DNA from: Aristolochia californica
Taxonomy: Eukaryota > Streptophyta > Magnoliopsida > Piperales > Aristolochiaceae
Assembly: GCA_029961685.1 (NCBI GenBank)
Contig: JARWKL010000014.1
Span: 19,664,452 to 19,728,451 of the forward strand
DNA length: 64,000 nt
Direction of reading: 5' to 3'
In this document: piece by piece, positions 25,900-40,275 of the stretch
How positions within the stretch are numbered: the stretch's first letter is position 1
Layout: every line of letters starts with the position of its first letter
The notes under the pieces: generated by a model
The model's database searches: none
Seen by the model: the letters and a program-made list of their open reading frames with translations, nothing else
Told to the model about the DNA's origin: nothing
Made by a program: the position numbers and the translations under genes

Positions 25900-28810
25900 G
25901 CCTATTTTACAAAATGCGGACCTGAAAAATCCAAAATAATTTTTGGAATAATATCTCTCGGTATTTGTGCATTTCCAATTTGGAAGTTCAATTTTTTTTT
26001 TCAAACTTGAGTTTTTGACTCTCCCAGTGTTCTCGTAAACAAAAAGATAAGACAAATATAGATCACAACAAAATGAAAATTTTAGGGTTTATGTAAGCAA
26101 AAGAATTTTAAAATTTTAATAAATGTGAGTGAAGAAAGTTATTTTCACACACTAAAAATGAACACCAAAGTTTTGTTATCTACGTTGAGGAAATTCCACT
26201 AGTACAACCCCAAATAGCTTAGTGGGAATTTTATAAGAAAGAGATTCCTAATTGTTCCTAACATGTTTTAAATGTGGTGGATATGCAAGACAGAAACATA
26301 TTGAAGATGCAAATGATCAAAAAATTTCGAGTATAAAAAATTAAGATTCTCAAGTTAACGTGCAGTGGGTTATTTACCAAAGCCAAGCAACCCACTTTTT
26401 GCCTATTTTACAAAAAGTGGACCAAAAAAATCACAGATACATTTTGGAATTATCTCTGTCAGCATTTGTGCTTTTCAATTTTGGATGTTCAATTTTTTTT
26501 TTCAAACTTGAGTTTTTCACTCTCCTAGTTTTCTCGTAAACAAAAAGATAAGGCAAATATAGATCACAACAAAAAGGAAATTTTAGAGTTTATGTATGCA
26601 AAAGAATTCGAAAATTATACTAAATGTGAGTGAAGAAAATTATTTTCACGCACTAAAAATGAACACCAAAGTTTTGTTATCCATGTTAGGCAAATTCCAC
26701 TAGTACAACCCCAGATAGCTTGGTGGAAGTTTAAAAGAAAGAGATTCTTACTTGATCCTAACATGTTTCAAATGTGGTGGATATGCATGCCAGAAACATG
26801 TTGAAGATGCAAATGACCTAATGATCCAAAAATTTCAAGGAGAAGAAAAAATTAAAATTCTCTAGTTAACGTGTGGTGGGATATTTACCAGAGCGAAACA
26901 ATCCACTTTTTGCCTATTTTAGAAAAAAGTGGACATTAAAAATCACAGATACTTTTTGGAATTATCTCGAGAGCATTTGTGCATTTCCATTTTGGATGTT
27001 CAATTTTTTTTTTTCAAACTTGATTTTTTCACTCTCCCAGTTTTCTCGTAAACAAAAAGAAAAGGCAAATATAGATCACGACAAAATGGAACTTTTAGAG
27101 TTTATGTATTCAAAAGAATTTGAACAGTATAATAAATGTAAGTGAAGAAAGTTATTTTCACGCACTAAAACTGAACACCAAAGTTTTGTTATCCACGTTG
27201 GGGAAATTCTACTAGTACAACCCCAGATAGCATGGTGGGAATTTTATAATAAAGAGATTCCTAATTGATACTAACAGGTTTTAAATGTGGTGGATATGCA
27301 TGCCAGAAACATGCTGAAGATGCAAATGACCTAATGATCCCAAAATTTCAAGGAGTAGAAAAAATTAAAATTCTCAAGTTAACGTGGGGTGGGATATTTA
27401 CCAGAGCGAAGCAACCCACCTTTTCTCTATTTTACAACAAGCGGAACTAAAAAATCACAGAAACTTTTTCAAATTATCTCTCTCTACATTTGTGCATTTC
27501 CATTTTGGATGTTCAATTTTTTTTTTCAAACTTGATTTTTTCATTCTTCCAGTTTTCTAGTAAACATAAAGATAAGGCAAATATAAATCACAACAAAATA
27601 GAAATTTTAGAGTTTCTGTATGCAAAAGAATTTGAAAACTATAATTAATGTGAGTGAAGAAAGTTATTTACACGCACTAAAAATGAACACGAAAGTTTTG
27701 TTATCCATGTTAGGGAAATTCCACTAGTACAACCCCAGATAGCTTGGTGGGAATTTTATAAGAAAGTGATTCCTAATTGATCCTAACATGTATTAAATGT
27801 GGTGGATATGCATGCCAAAAACAAGTTGAAGATGCAAATGACCTAATGATCCAAAAATTTCATGGAGTAGAAAAAATTAAAATTCTCAAGTTAACGTGCG
27901 GTGGGATATATACCAGAGCCAAACAACCCGCTTTTTTTCTATTTTACAAAAAGAGGACCTAAAATTTCACAGATACTTTTTGAAATTATCTCTCTCAGCA
28001 ATTGTGCATTTTCATTTTGGATGTTCAATTTTTTTTTCAAAGTTGAGTTTTTCACTCTCCTAGTTTTCTCGAAAAAAAATAGATAAGGCAAATATAGATC
28101 ACAACAAAATGGAAATTTTTGACTTTATGTATGCAAAAGTATTTTAAACTATAATAAATGTGAGTGAAGAAAGTTATTTTCACGCACTAAAAATGAACAC
28201 CAAAGTTTTGTTATCCACGTTGGGGAAATACCACTAGTATAACCCATGAAAGCTTGGTGGGAATTTTCTAAGAAAGATATTTCTAATTGATCCTAAAAAG
28301 TTTTAAATGTGGTGGATATGCAAGCCAGAAACATGTTGAAGATGCAAATGACCTAATTGTCAAAAAATTTCGAGTAGACAAAATTAAAATTCTCAAGTCA
28401 ACGTGCGGTGGGATATTTACCAGAGCCAAACAACCCACTTTTTGCCTATTTTACAAAAAGCGGACATAAAAAATCACAGATACTTTTTGGAAATATCTCT
28501 CTCAGCATTTGTACATTTCCATTTTGGATGTTCAATTTTTTTTTCAAATTTGAATTTTTTCTCTCTCCCAGTTTTCTCGTAAACAAAACGATATGGCAAA
28601 TATAGATCACAACAAAATGGAAATTTTAGAGTTTATGTATGCAAAAGAATTTGAAAACAATAAATAATGTGCGTGAAGAAATTTATTTTCACGCGCTAAA
28701 ACTAAACACCAAAATTTTGTTATCCACGTTGGGGAAATTCTTCCACTAGTACAATCCCAGATAGCTTGGTGGAATTTTATAAGAAAGAGATTCCTAATTA
28801 ATCCTAACAT
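25900..28810. repeat. Multi-monomer block, paralogue of 9.7-12.07 kb
   Basis: Second copy of that block. The additional monomer lies at about 27.66-28.17 kb. Similarity fades outside 25.9 and 28.8 kb. Confidence 0.85.
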
Positions 28811-31800
28811 GTATTAAACGTGGTGGATATGCATGCCAAAAACTTGTTAAAGATGCAAATGACCTAATGATCCAAAAATTTCAAAGAGTAGAAAGAATTA
28901 AAATTCTCAAGTTAACGTGTGGTGGGATATTTACAAGAGCCAAACAACCAACTTTTGGCCTATTTTACAAAAAGCGGACCTAAAAAATCCCAGATTCTTT
29001 TTGGAATTATCTCTCTTAGCATTTGTGCAATTCCATTTTGGATGTTCAATTTTTTTTTTTCAAATATGAGTTTTTTCACTCTCCCAATTTTCTCGTAAAC
29101 GAAAAGATAAGGCAAATATAGATCACAACAAAATGGAAATTTTAGAATATATGTATGCAAAAGAATTTGAAAAGAATTTGAAACCTATAATAAATGTGAG
29201 TGAAGAAAGTTATTTTCACGCACAAAAAATGAACACCAAAGTTTTGTTATCCACGTTGGGGAAATTCCACTAGTACAACCACAGATAGCTTGGAGGTTTT
29301 TTATTAGAAAGAGATTCCTAATTGATCATAACATGTTTTAAATGTGGGGGATATGCATGCCAGAAACGTGTTGAAGATGCAGATGACCTAATGATCCAAA
29401 AATTTCAAGGAGAAGAAAGAATTAAAATTCTCACGTTAACGTGCGGTGGGATATTTACCAGAGCCAAACAACCCATTTTTTGCCTATTTTACAAAAAACT
29501 GACCCAAACAATACTAGTACTTTTTGGAATTATCTCACTCAGTATTTGTGCATTACCATTTTAGATGTTCAATTTTTTTTTTCAAACTTGAGTTTTTTCA
29601 CTTTCCCAGTTTTCTCGTGAAAAAAAAGATAAGGCAAATATAGATCACAACAAAATGGAAATTTAAGAGTGTATGTATGCAAAAGAATTTGAAAACTATA
29701 ATAAATGTGAGTGAGGAAAGTTATTTTCACACACTAAAAATGAATAGCCAAGTTTTGTTATCCACGTTTGGGAAATTCCACTAGTACAACCCCAGATAGG
29801 TAGGTGAGAATTTTATAAGAAAGAGATTCCTATTTCATCCTAACATGTTTTAAATGTGGTGGATATGCATGTCAGAAACATGTTGAAGATGCAAATGACC
29901 TAATGATCCAAAAATTTCAAGGAGTAGAAAAAATTAAAATTCTCAACTTAACGTGCGGTGGGATATTTACCGGAGCCAAACAATCCACTTTTTGCCTAAT
30001 TTACAAAAAGCGGACCTAAAAAATCACAGATACTTTTTGGAATTATCTCTCTCAGCAATTGTGCATTTCCTTTTTGTATGTTCAATTTTTTATTTCCAAC
30101 TCTAGTTTTTCTCTTTGCCAATTTTCTCGTAAACAAAAAGAAAAAGGCAAATATAGATCACAACAAAATGGAACTTTCAGAGTTTATGTATGCAAAAGAA
30201 TTTGAAAACTATAATAAATATGAGTGAAAAAAGTAATTTTCACGCACTAAAAATTGACACAAAAGTTTTGTTAGCAACGTTGTGGAAATTCCACTAGTAC
30301 AACCCCAGATAGCTTGTTAGAATTTTATAAAAAAGAGATTCCTAATTGATCCTAACATGTTTTAATTGTGGTGGATATGCATGCCAAAAACATCTTGAAG
30401 ATGCAAATGACCTAACGATAAAAAAATTTAAAGGAGTAGAAAAAATTAAAATTCTCAAGTTAACATGCAGAGGGATATTTACCAGAGCCAAGCAACCCAC
30501 TTTTTGCCTATTTTAAAAAAAGCGTACCAAAAAAATCCTAGATACTTTTTGGAATTATCTCTCTCAGTATTTGTGCATTGCCATTTATCATGTTCAATTT
30601 TTTTATTCAAACTTGAGTTTTTCACTCTCCCAGTTTTCTCGTAAACAAAAAGATAAGGCAAATATAGATCACAACAAAATGAAAATTTTAGAGTTTATGT
30701 ATGCAAAATAATTTGAAAACTAAAATAAATGTGAGTGCAGAAAATTATTTTCACGCACTAAAAATGAACACCAAACTTTTGTTATCCACGTTGGGGAAAT
30801 ACCACTTGTACTACCCGAGATAGCTTGGTGGGAATTTTATAAGAAAGAGATTCCTAATTGATCCTAACATATTTTAAATGTGGTAGATATGCATGCCAGA
30901 AACATGTTGAAGGTGAAAATGACCTTATGATCTAATAATTTCAAGGAATAGAAGAAATTAAAATTCTCAAGTTAATGTGCGGTGGAATATTTACTTGAGC
31001 CAAACAAACCACTTTTTTCTTGTTTTACAAAAAGTGGACCTAAAAAATCCCATATACTTTTTGGAATTATTTTTCTCAGCATTTGTGCATTTCCATTTTG
31101 GATGTTCTTTTTTTTATTGAAACTTGAGTTTTTCACTCTCCCCGTTTTCTCGTAAACAAAAAGATAAGGCAAATATAGATCACACAAAAATGGAAATTTT
31201 AGAGTTTATGTATGCAAAATAATTCTAAAACAATAATAAATGTGAGTGAAGAAAGTTATTTTCACGCACCAGAAATGAACACCTAAGTTTTGTTATCCAC
31301 ATTGGGGAAATTCCACTAGTACAACCCCAGATAGCATGGTGGGAATTTTATACGAAAGAGATTCCTAATTGATCCCAACATGTTTTAAATGTGGTGGATA
31401 CGCATGCCAGATACATGATGAAGATGCAAATGACCTAATGATCCAAAAATTTCTAGGAGTAGAAAAAATTAAAATTCTGAAGTTAACGTGCGGTGGGATA
31501 TAATTACCCGAGCCAAGCAGCCAACTTTTTGCCTATTTTACAAAAAGAGGACCAAAAAAATCCCAAATACTTTTTGGAATTATCTCTCTCAGTATTTGTG
31601 CAATTCCATTTTGGATGTTCAATTTTTTTTTTCAAACTTAAGTTTTTCACTCTCCTAGTTTTCTCGTAAGCAAAAAGATAAGGCAAATATAGATCACAAC
31701 AAAATGGAAATTTTAAAGGTTATGTATGGAAAAAAATTTGAAAAAAATAATAAATTTGAGTGAAGAAAGTTATTTTCACGCACTAAAAATGAACACTAAA

Positions 31801-33799
31801 GTTTTTTTATCCACATTTGGGAAATTCCACTAGTACAACCCTAGATAGCTTGGTGGAATTTTATAAGAAAGATATTCCTAATTGATCGTAACAAGTTTTA
31901 AATGTGGTGGATATGCATGCCAGAAACATGTTGAAGATGCAAATGACTTAATGATGCAAAATTTTCAAGGAGTAGAAAAATTAAAATTCTCAAGTTAATG
32001 TGCGGTGGGATATTTACCTGAGCCAAACAACCCACTTTTTTCCTATTTTAAAAAAAGCGGACATAAAAAATCACAGATAATTTTTGGAAATATCTCTCTC
32101 TCCATTTGTGCATTTCCATTTTGGATGTTCAATTTTTTTTTCAAACCTGAGTTTTTTCTCTCTCCCAGTTTTGTCGTAAACAAAATGATAAGGCAAATAA
32201 AGATCACAACAAAATGGAAATTTTAGAGTTTATGTATGCAAAAGAATTTAAAAATTAAAATAAATGTGGGTGAAGAAATTTATTTTCACGCACTAAAAAT
32301 GATAACCAAAATTTTGTTGTCCACATTGGGGAAATTCCACTAGTACAACCCCAGATAGCTTGGTGGAATTTTATAAGAAAGAGATTCCTAATTGATCCTA
32401 ACATGTATTAAATGTGGTGGATATGCATGCCAAAAAAATGTTGAAGATGCAAATGACCTAATGATCCAAAAATTTCAAGGAGAAGAAAGAATTAAAATTC
32501 TCAAGTTAATGTGTGGTGGGATATTTACCAGAGCCAAACAACCAACTTTAGTCCAATTTTAAAAAAAGCGAACCTAAGAAATCCCATATACTTTTTGGAA
32601 TTATCTCTCTTAGCATTTGTGCAATTCCATTTTGGATGTTCAATTTTTTTTTTTAAACTTGAGTTTTTTCACTCTCCTAGTTTTCTCGTCAACAAAAAGG
32701 TATGGCAAATATAGATCACAACAAAATGGAAATTTTAGAGTTGATGTATGCAAAAGAATTTGAAACCCATAATAAATGTGAGTGAAGAAAGTGATTTTCA
32801 CGCACTAAAAATGATCACCAAAGTTTTGTTATCCACGTTGGGGAAATTCCACTAGTACAACCACAGATAGCTTGGTGGAATTTTATTAGAAAGAGATTCC
32901 TAATTGATCCGAACATTTTTTAATGTGGGGAATATGCATGCCAGAAACATGTTGAAGATGTAGATGACCTAATGATCCAAAAATTTCAAGGAGTAGAAAG
33001 AATTAAAATTTTCATGTTGACATGCGGTGGGATAATTACCAGAGCCAAACAACCCACTATTTGCCTATTTTACAAAAAACGGACCTAAAAAATCACAGAT
33101 ACATTTTGGAATTATCTCTCTTAGTATTTGTGCGTTACCATTTGGGATGTTCAATTTTTTTTTTCAAACTTGAGTTTTTCTCTTTCCCAGTTTTCTCGTA
33201 AACTAAAAGAAAAGGCAAAAATACATCAAAAAAAAGTGGAACATTTGGAGTTTATGTGTGCAAAAGAATTTGAAATCTATAGTAAATGTGTGTGAAGAAA
33301 GTTATTTTCACGCATTAAAAATGAACACCAAAGTTTTGTTATTCACGTTAGGGAAATTCCACTTGTACCACCCAAGATAGCTTGGTGGAATTTTATAAAA
33401 AAGAGATTCCTAATTGATCCTAACATGTTTTAATTGTTGTTGATATGCATGCCAGAATTATGTTGAAGAAGCAAATGACCTAATGATCCAAAAATTTCAA
33501 GGAGTAGAAAAAATTAAAATTCTCAAGTTAACGTGCGGTGGGATATTTACCAGAGCCCACCAACCCACTTTTTGCCTATTTTACAAAAAGCGGACCTAAA
33601 AAATCATAGATACTTTTTGGAATAATCTCTCTCAACGTTTGTGCATTTCCATTTTGGATGCTCAAATTTTTTTTTTTCAAACTTGAGTTTTTCACTCTCC
33701 CAATTTTCTCGTAAACAAAAAGATAAGGCAAATACAGATCACAACAAAATGGAAATTTTAGAGTTTATGTATGCAAACGAATTTGAAAAGTATAATAAA

Positions 33800-33850
33800 T
33801 GTGAGTGCAGAAAGTTATTTTCACTTTGGGGAAATTCCACTTGTACACCC
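33800..33850. repeat. Monomer with ~36-bp internal deletion
   Basis: 'gttattttcac' joins 'tttggggaaattccac' at about 33,824, omitting the 'gcactaaaaatgaac' part. The deletion happens to lengthen one open frame to 106 codons, showing how the array's ORFs arise by accident. Confidence 0.75.
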
Positions 33851-36483
33851 CCAAATAGTTTGGTGGAATTTTATAAGAAAGAGATTCCTAATTGGTCCCA
33901 ACATGTATTAAATGTGGTGGATATGCTTGCCAAAAACATGTTGAAGATGCAAATGACCTAACGATCCAAAAATTTCAAGAAGTAGAAAAAATTAAAATTC
34001 TTAAGTTAAAGTGCGGTGGGATATTTACCTGAGCCAAACAACCCACTTTTTGCCTATTTTAGAAAAATCGGACCTAAAATATCGCAGATACATTTTGGAA
34101 ATATCTAATGCATTTTGGATGTTCAATTTTTTTTTTCAAACTTGAGTTTTCCACTCTCCCAGTTTTCTCGTAAACAAGAAATTAAGCCAAATATTGATCA
34201 CAAAAAAATAGAAATTTTAGAGTTTATGGATGCAAAAGAATTTGAAAGCTATAATAAATCTGAGTGAAGAAAGTTATTTTCACGCGCTAAATATGAACAC
34301 CAAAGGTTTGTTATCCACATTGGGGAAATTCCACTAGTACATCCCAGATAGCTTGGTGGGAATTTTATAAGAAAATTGATCCTAACATATTTTAAATGTG
34401 GTGGATATGATGCCAGAAACATGTTGAAGATGCAGATGACCTAATGATCTAAAAATTGCAAGGAGTAGAAAGAATTCAAATTCTCAAGTCAACGTGCGGT
34501 GGGATATTTACCAGAGCCAAACAACCCACTTTTTGCCTATCATGAAAAAGCGGACCTAAAAATCCTAGATACTTTTTGGAATTATCTCTCTCAGCATTTG
34601 TGCAATTCCATTTTGGATGTTCAATTTTTTTTTTCAAACTTGAGTTTTTTCACTCTCCCCGTTTTCTCGTAAACAAAAAGATAAGGCAAATATAGATCAC
34701 AACAAAATGGAAATTTTAGAGTTTATGTATGGCAAAGAATTTAAAACCTATAATAAATGTGAGTGAAAAAAATTCTTTTCACGCGCTAAAAATGAAAACC
34801 AAAGTTTTGTTATCCACGTTGGGGAAATTCCGCTAGTACAACCACAGATAGCTTGGTGGAATTTTGTTAGAAAGAGATTCCCAATTGGTCCTAACATGTT
34901 TTAAATGTGGGGGATATGCATGCCAAAAACATGTTGAAGATGCAGATGACCTAATCATCCAAAAAATTCAAGGAGAAGAAAGAATTAAAATTCTCATGTT
35001 AACGTGCGGTGGGATATTTACCAGAGCCAAACAACCCACTTTTTGCCTATTTTACAAAAAACGGACGTAAAAAATCACAGATACTTTTTGGAATTATCTC
35101 TCTCAGTATTTGTGCATTACCATTTTGGATGTTAAATTTTTCTTTTTAAACTTTAGTTTTTTCATTTTCCCAATTTTCTCATGAACAAAAAGATAAGGCA
35201 AATATAGGTCACAACAAAATGGAAATTTAAGAGTTTATGTTTGCAAAAGAATTTGAAAACTATAATAAATGTGAGTGAAGAAAGTTATTTTCACACACTA
35301 AAACTGAACACCAAAGTTTTGTTATCGACGTTGGGAAAATTCCACTAGTACAACCCCAGATAACTTGGTGGGAATTTTATATGAAAGAGATTCCTAATGG
35401 ATCCTAACATGTTTTAAATGTGATAGATATGCATGCCAGAAACATGTTGAAGATGCAAATGACCTAATGATCCAAAAATTTCAAGGAGTAGAAAAAAATT
35501 AAAATTCTCAAGTCAACGTGCGGTCGGATATTTACCAGAGCCAAGCAACCCACTTTTTACCTATTTTAAAAAAAGTGGACCAAAAAAATCCTTCATACTT
35601 TTTGGAAATATTTTTCTCAGTATTTGTACATTTCCATTTTGGATGTGAAATTTTTTTATTCAAACTTGAGTTTTTCACTCTCCCAGTTTTCTCGTAAACA
35701 AAAAGATAAGGCAAATATCGATCACAACAAAATCGAAATTTTATAGTTTATGTCTGCAAAAGAATTTAAAAACTATAATAAATGTGAGTGGTGAAAGTTA
35801 TTTTCATGTACTAAAAATGAACACCAAAGTTTTGTTATCCATGTTGGGGTAATTCCAATAGTACAACCCCAGATAGCTTGTTGGGAATTTTATATGAAAG
35901 AGATTCCTAATTGATCCTAACATGTTTTAAATGTGGTGGATATGCATGCTAGAAACATGATGAAGATGCAAAAGACCTAATGAGCAAAAAATTTCTATGA
36001 GTAGAAAAAAATAAAATTCTCAAGTTAACGTACGGTGAGATATTTACTAGAGCCAAGCAACCCACTTTTTGCCTATTTTACAAAAAGCAGACCAAAAAAA
36101 TCCCTAATAGTTTTTGGAATAATCTCTCTCAGTATTTGTGCATTTCCATTTTGGATGTTCAATTTTTTTTTTCAAACTTGAGTTTTTCACTCTCCCAATT
36201 TTCTCGTAAACAAAAAGATAAGGCAAATATAGATCACAACAAAAAGGAAATTTTAGAGTTTATGCCTGCAAAAGAATTTGAAAACAATAATAAATGTGAG
36301 TGAAGAAAGTTATTTTCATGCCCTAAAAATGAATACCAAAGTCTTGTTATCCACGTTGGGGAAATTTCACTAGTACAACCCCAGATAGCTTGGTGGAATT
36401 TTATAAAAAAGAGATTCCTAATTGATCCTAACATGTTTTGATTGTGGTGGATATGCATGCCAGAAAGTTGTTGAAGATGCAAA

Positions 36484-36775
36484 TGACCTATTGATCCAAA
36501 AATTTCATGGAGTAGAAAAAATTAAAATTCTCAACTTAACGTGCGGTAGGATATTTACCAGAGCCCAGTAACCCACTTTTTGCCTATTTTACAAAAAGTG
36601 GACCTAAAAATCCTAGATACTTTTTTGAATGACCTAATGATCTAAAAATTTCAAGGAGTAGAAAGAATTAAAATTCTCAAGTTAATGTGCGGTGGGAAAT
36701 TTACCAGAGCAAAACAACCCACTTTTTGCCTATTTTACAAAAAGCGGACCAAAAAATCCCAGATACTTTTTGGAA
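36484..36775. repeat. Partial-monomer tandem duplication (~146 bp)
   Basis: A 146-bp part of the monomer beginning 'tgaccta' at 36,484 is repeated immediately from 36,630. This makes the landmark spacing 657 bp (36,413 to 37,070) rather than ~510. The copies are diverged, so the event is not very recent. Confidence 0.8.
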
Positions 36776-39129
36776 TTATCTCTCTCAGCATTTGTGCAAT
36801 TTCATTTTGGCTGTTCAATTTTTTTTTTCAAACTTGAGTTTCTTCACTCTTCCAGTTTTCTCGTAAAAATAAAGATAAGGCAAATATAGATCACAACAAA
36901 ATGGAAATTTTAGAGTTTATGTATGCAAAAGAATTTGAAACCTATAATAAATGAGAGTGAAGAAAGTTATTTTCACGCACTAAAAATGAACACCAAAGTT
37001 TTGTTATCCACGTTGGGGAAATTCCACTAGTACAACCACAGATAGCTTGGTGGAATTTTATTAGAAAGAGATTCCTAATTGATCCTAACATGTTTTAAAT
37101 GTGGGGGATATGCATGCCAGAAACATGTTGAAGATGTAGATGACCTAATGATCCAAAAATTTCAAGGAGTAGAAAGAATTAAAATTCTCACGTTAACGTG
37201 CGGTGGGATATTTACCAGAGCCAAACAACCCAATTTTTGCCTACTTCACAAAAAACGGACCTAAAAATTCATAGATACTTTTTGGAATTATCTCTCTCAG
37301 TATTTGTGCTTTACCATTCTGGATGTTCATTTTCTTTTTTAAAACTTGAGTTTTTTCACTGTCCCAGTTTTCTCGCGAACAAAAAGATAAGGGAAATAAA
37401 GATGACAACAAAATGGAATTTTAAGAGTTTATATGTGCAAAAGAATGTGAAAACTATAATAAATGTGAGTGAAGAAAGTTATTTTCACGAACTAAAACTG
37501 AACACCAAAGTTTTGTTATCCACGTTTGGCAAATTCCACTAGTACAACCCCAGATAGCTTGGTTGGAATTTTATAAGAAAGAGATTCCTTATTGATCCAA
37601 ACACGTTTTAAATGTGGTGGATATGCATGCCAGAAACATGTTGAAGATGTAAATGATCTAATGATCCAAAAATTTCAAGGAGTAGAAAAAATTAAAATTC
37701 TCAAGTCAAAGTGCGGTCGGATATTTCCTGAGCGAAACAACCCACTTTTTACCTATTTTACAAAAAGCGGACATAAAAAATCACAGATACTTTTTGGAAT
37801 TATCTCTCTCCACATTTGTGCATTTCCATTTTGGATGTTAGAATTTTTTTTTTTCAAACTTGAGTTTTTCACTCTCCCAGTTTTCTCGTAAACAAAAAGA
37901 AAAAGCAAACATACATTAGAAAAAAATGGAACTTTTAGAGTTTATGTATGCAAAAGAATTTGAAAACTATAATAAATGTGAGTGAAGAAAGCTATTTTCA
38001 CGCACTAAAAATGAGCACCAAAGTTTTGTTATTCACGTTAGGGAAATTCCACTAGTACAACCCCTGATAGGTTGGGGGAATTTTATAAAAAAGAGATTCC
38101 TAATTGATCCTAACATGTGTTAATTGTGGTGAAAATGCATGCCAGAAACATGTTGAAGATGCAAATGACCTAATGATCCAAAAATTTCAAGGAGTAGAAA
38201 AAATTAAAATTCTCAAGTTAACGTGCGATGGGATATTTACAAGAGCCCAGCAACCCACTTTTTGCCTTTTTTACTAAAAGCTTACCTAAAAAATCACAGA
38301 TACTTTCTGGAATAATCTCTCTCAGCATTTGTGCTTTTCCATTTTGGATGCTCAATTTTTTTTTTCAAACTTGAGTTTTTCACTCTCCCAGTTTTCTCGT
38401 CAACAAAAAGATAAGGCAAATATAGATTACAATAAAATGGAAATTTTAGAGTTTATGTATGCAAACGAATTTGAAAAGTACAATAAATGTGAGTGAAAAA
38501 AGTTATTTTCACGCACTAAAAATGAACACCAAAGTTTTGTTATCCAAGTTGGGGAAATTCCACTAGTACAACCCCAGGTAGCTTGGTGGAATTTTAAAAG
38601 AAAGAGATTCCTAATTGATCCTAATATATATTTAAATGTGGTGGATATGCTTGCCAAAAACATGTTGAATATGCAAATGACCTAATGATCCAAAAATTTC
38701 AAGGAGTTAAAAAAATTAAAATTCTCAAGTTAACGTGCAGTGGGATATTTACCAGAGCCAAACAACCCACTTGTTCCCCATTTTTCAAAAAGAGGACCAA
38801 AAAAATCAGAGATACTTTTTGAAATTATCTCTCTCAGCAATTGTGCATTTCTATTTTGGATGTTCAATTTTTTTTTTCAAACTCGAGTTTTTCACTCTCA
38901 CAGTTTTCTCGTAAACAAAAAGATAAGGCAAATATAGATCACAACAAAATTGAAATTTAAGAGTTTATGTATGCAAAAGAATTTGAAAAATATAATAAAT
39001 GTGAGTGAAGAAAGTTATTTTCACGCACTAAAAATGAACACCAAAGTTTTGTTAGCCACGTTGGGGAAATTCCACTAGTACAACCCCAGATAGCTTGGTG
39101 GGAATTTTATAAGAAAGAGATTCCTAATT

Positions 39130-39267
39130 GATCCTAACATGTTTTAAATGTGGTGGATATACATGCCATAAACATGTTGAAGATACAAATGACCTAATGA
39201 TCCTAACATGTTTTAAATGTGGTGGATATGCATGCCAGAAACATGTTGAAGATGCAAATGATCCAAA
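39130..39267. repeat. 69-bp duplication inside a monomer
   Basis: The motif 'gatcctaacatg' occurs at 39,130 and again at 39,199, with the intervening 69 bp repeated. The joint lies at 'gatcc', a short word present at both ends, which suggests slippage or microhomology-driven duplication. Confidence 0.85.
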
Positions 39268-40239
39268 AATTTCGAGTAGAAAAAATTAAAATTTTCAAGT
39301 TAACGTGCGGTGGGATATTTAGTAGAGCCAAACAACACACTTTTTGCCTATTTTACAAAGAGCGGACCTAAAAAATCACAGATACGTTTTGGAATTATCT
39401 CTCTCAGCATTTGTGCATTTCAATTTTGGATGTTCAATTTTTTTTTCAAACTTGAGTTATTCTCTCTCCCAATTTTCTCGTAAACAAAATGATAAGGCAA
39501 ATATAGATCACTATAAAATGGAAATTTTCGATTTTATGTATGCAAAATAACTTGAAAACTATAATAAATGTGAGTGAAGAAAGTTATTTTCACCCACTAA
39601 AAATGAACACAAAAGTTTTGTTATCCACGTTGGGGAAATTCCACACATACAACCCCAGATAGCTTGGTGGGAATTTTAAAGAAAGAGATTCCTAATTGAT
39701 CTTAACATGTTTTAAATGTGGTGGATATGCATGCCAGAAACATGTTAAAGATGCAAATGACCCAATGATTCAAAAATTTCAAGGAGTTGAAAAAATTAAA
39801 ATTCTCAAGTTAATGTGCGGTGGGATATTTACCAGAGCCAAACAACCCACTTTTTTTCTATTTTACAAAAAGCGGAACTAAAAAATCACAGATACTTTTT
39901 GAAATTATCTCTCTCAGCATTTGTGCATTTCCATTTTGGATGTTCAATTTTTTTTTAAAACTTGATTTTTTCACTCTCCCAATTTTCTCGTAAACAAAAA
40001 GATAAGGCAAATATAGATCACAAAAAAATGGAAACTTTAGAGTTTATGTATGCTAAATAATTTAAAAACTATAAGAAATGTGAGTGAAGAAAGTTATTTT
40101 CACGCACTAAAAATGAACACCAAAGTTTTGTTATACATGTTGGGGTAATACCTCTAGTATAACCACAGATAGGGTGGTGGGAATTTTATAAGAAAGATAT
40201 TCCTAATTGATCCTAACAAGTTTTAAATGTGGTGGATAT

Positions 40240-40275
40240 GCAAGCCAGAAACATGTTGAAGAAAAAAATAAAATT
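40240..40275. repeat. Monomer with ~40-bp internal deletion
   Basis: 'catgttgaag' joins 'aaaaaaataaaattctc' near 40,261, skipping the 'atgacctaatgatcc' part of the unit. Confidence 0.75.
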
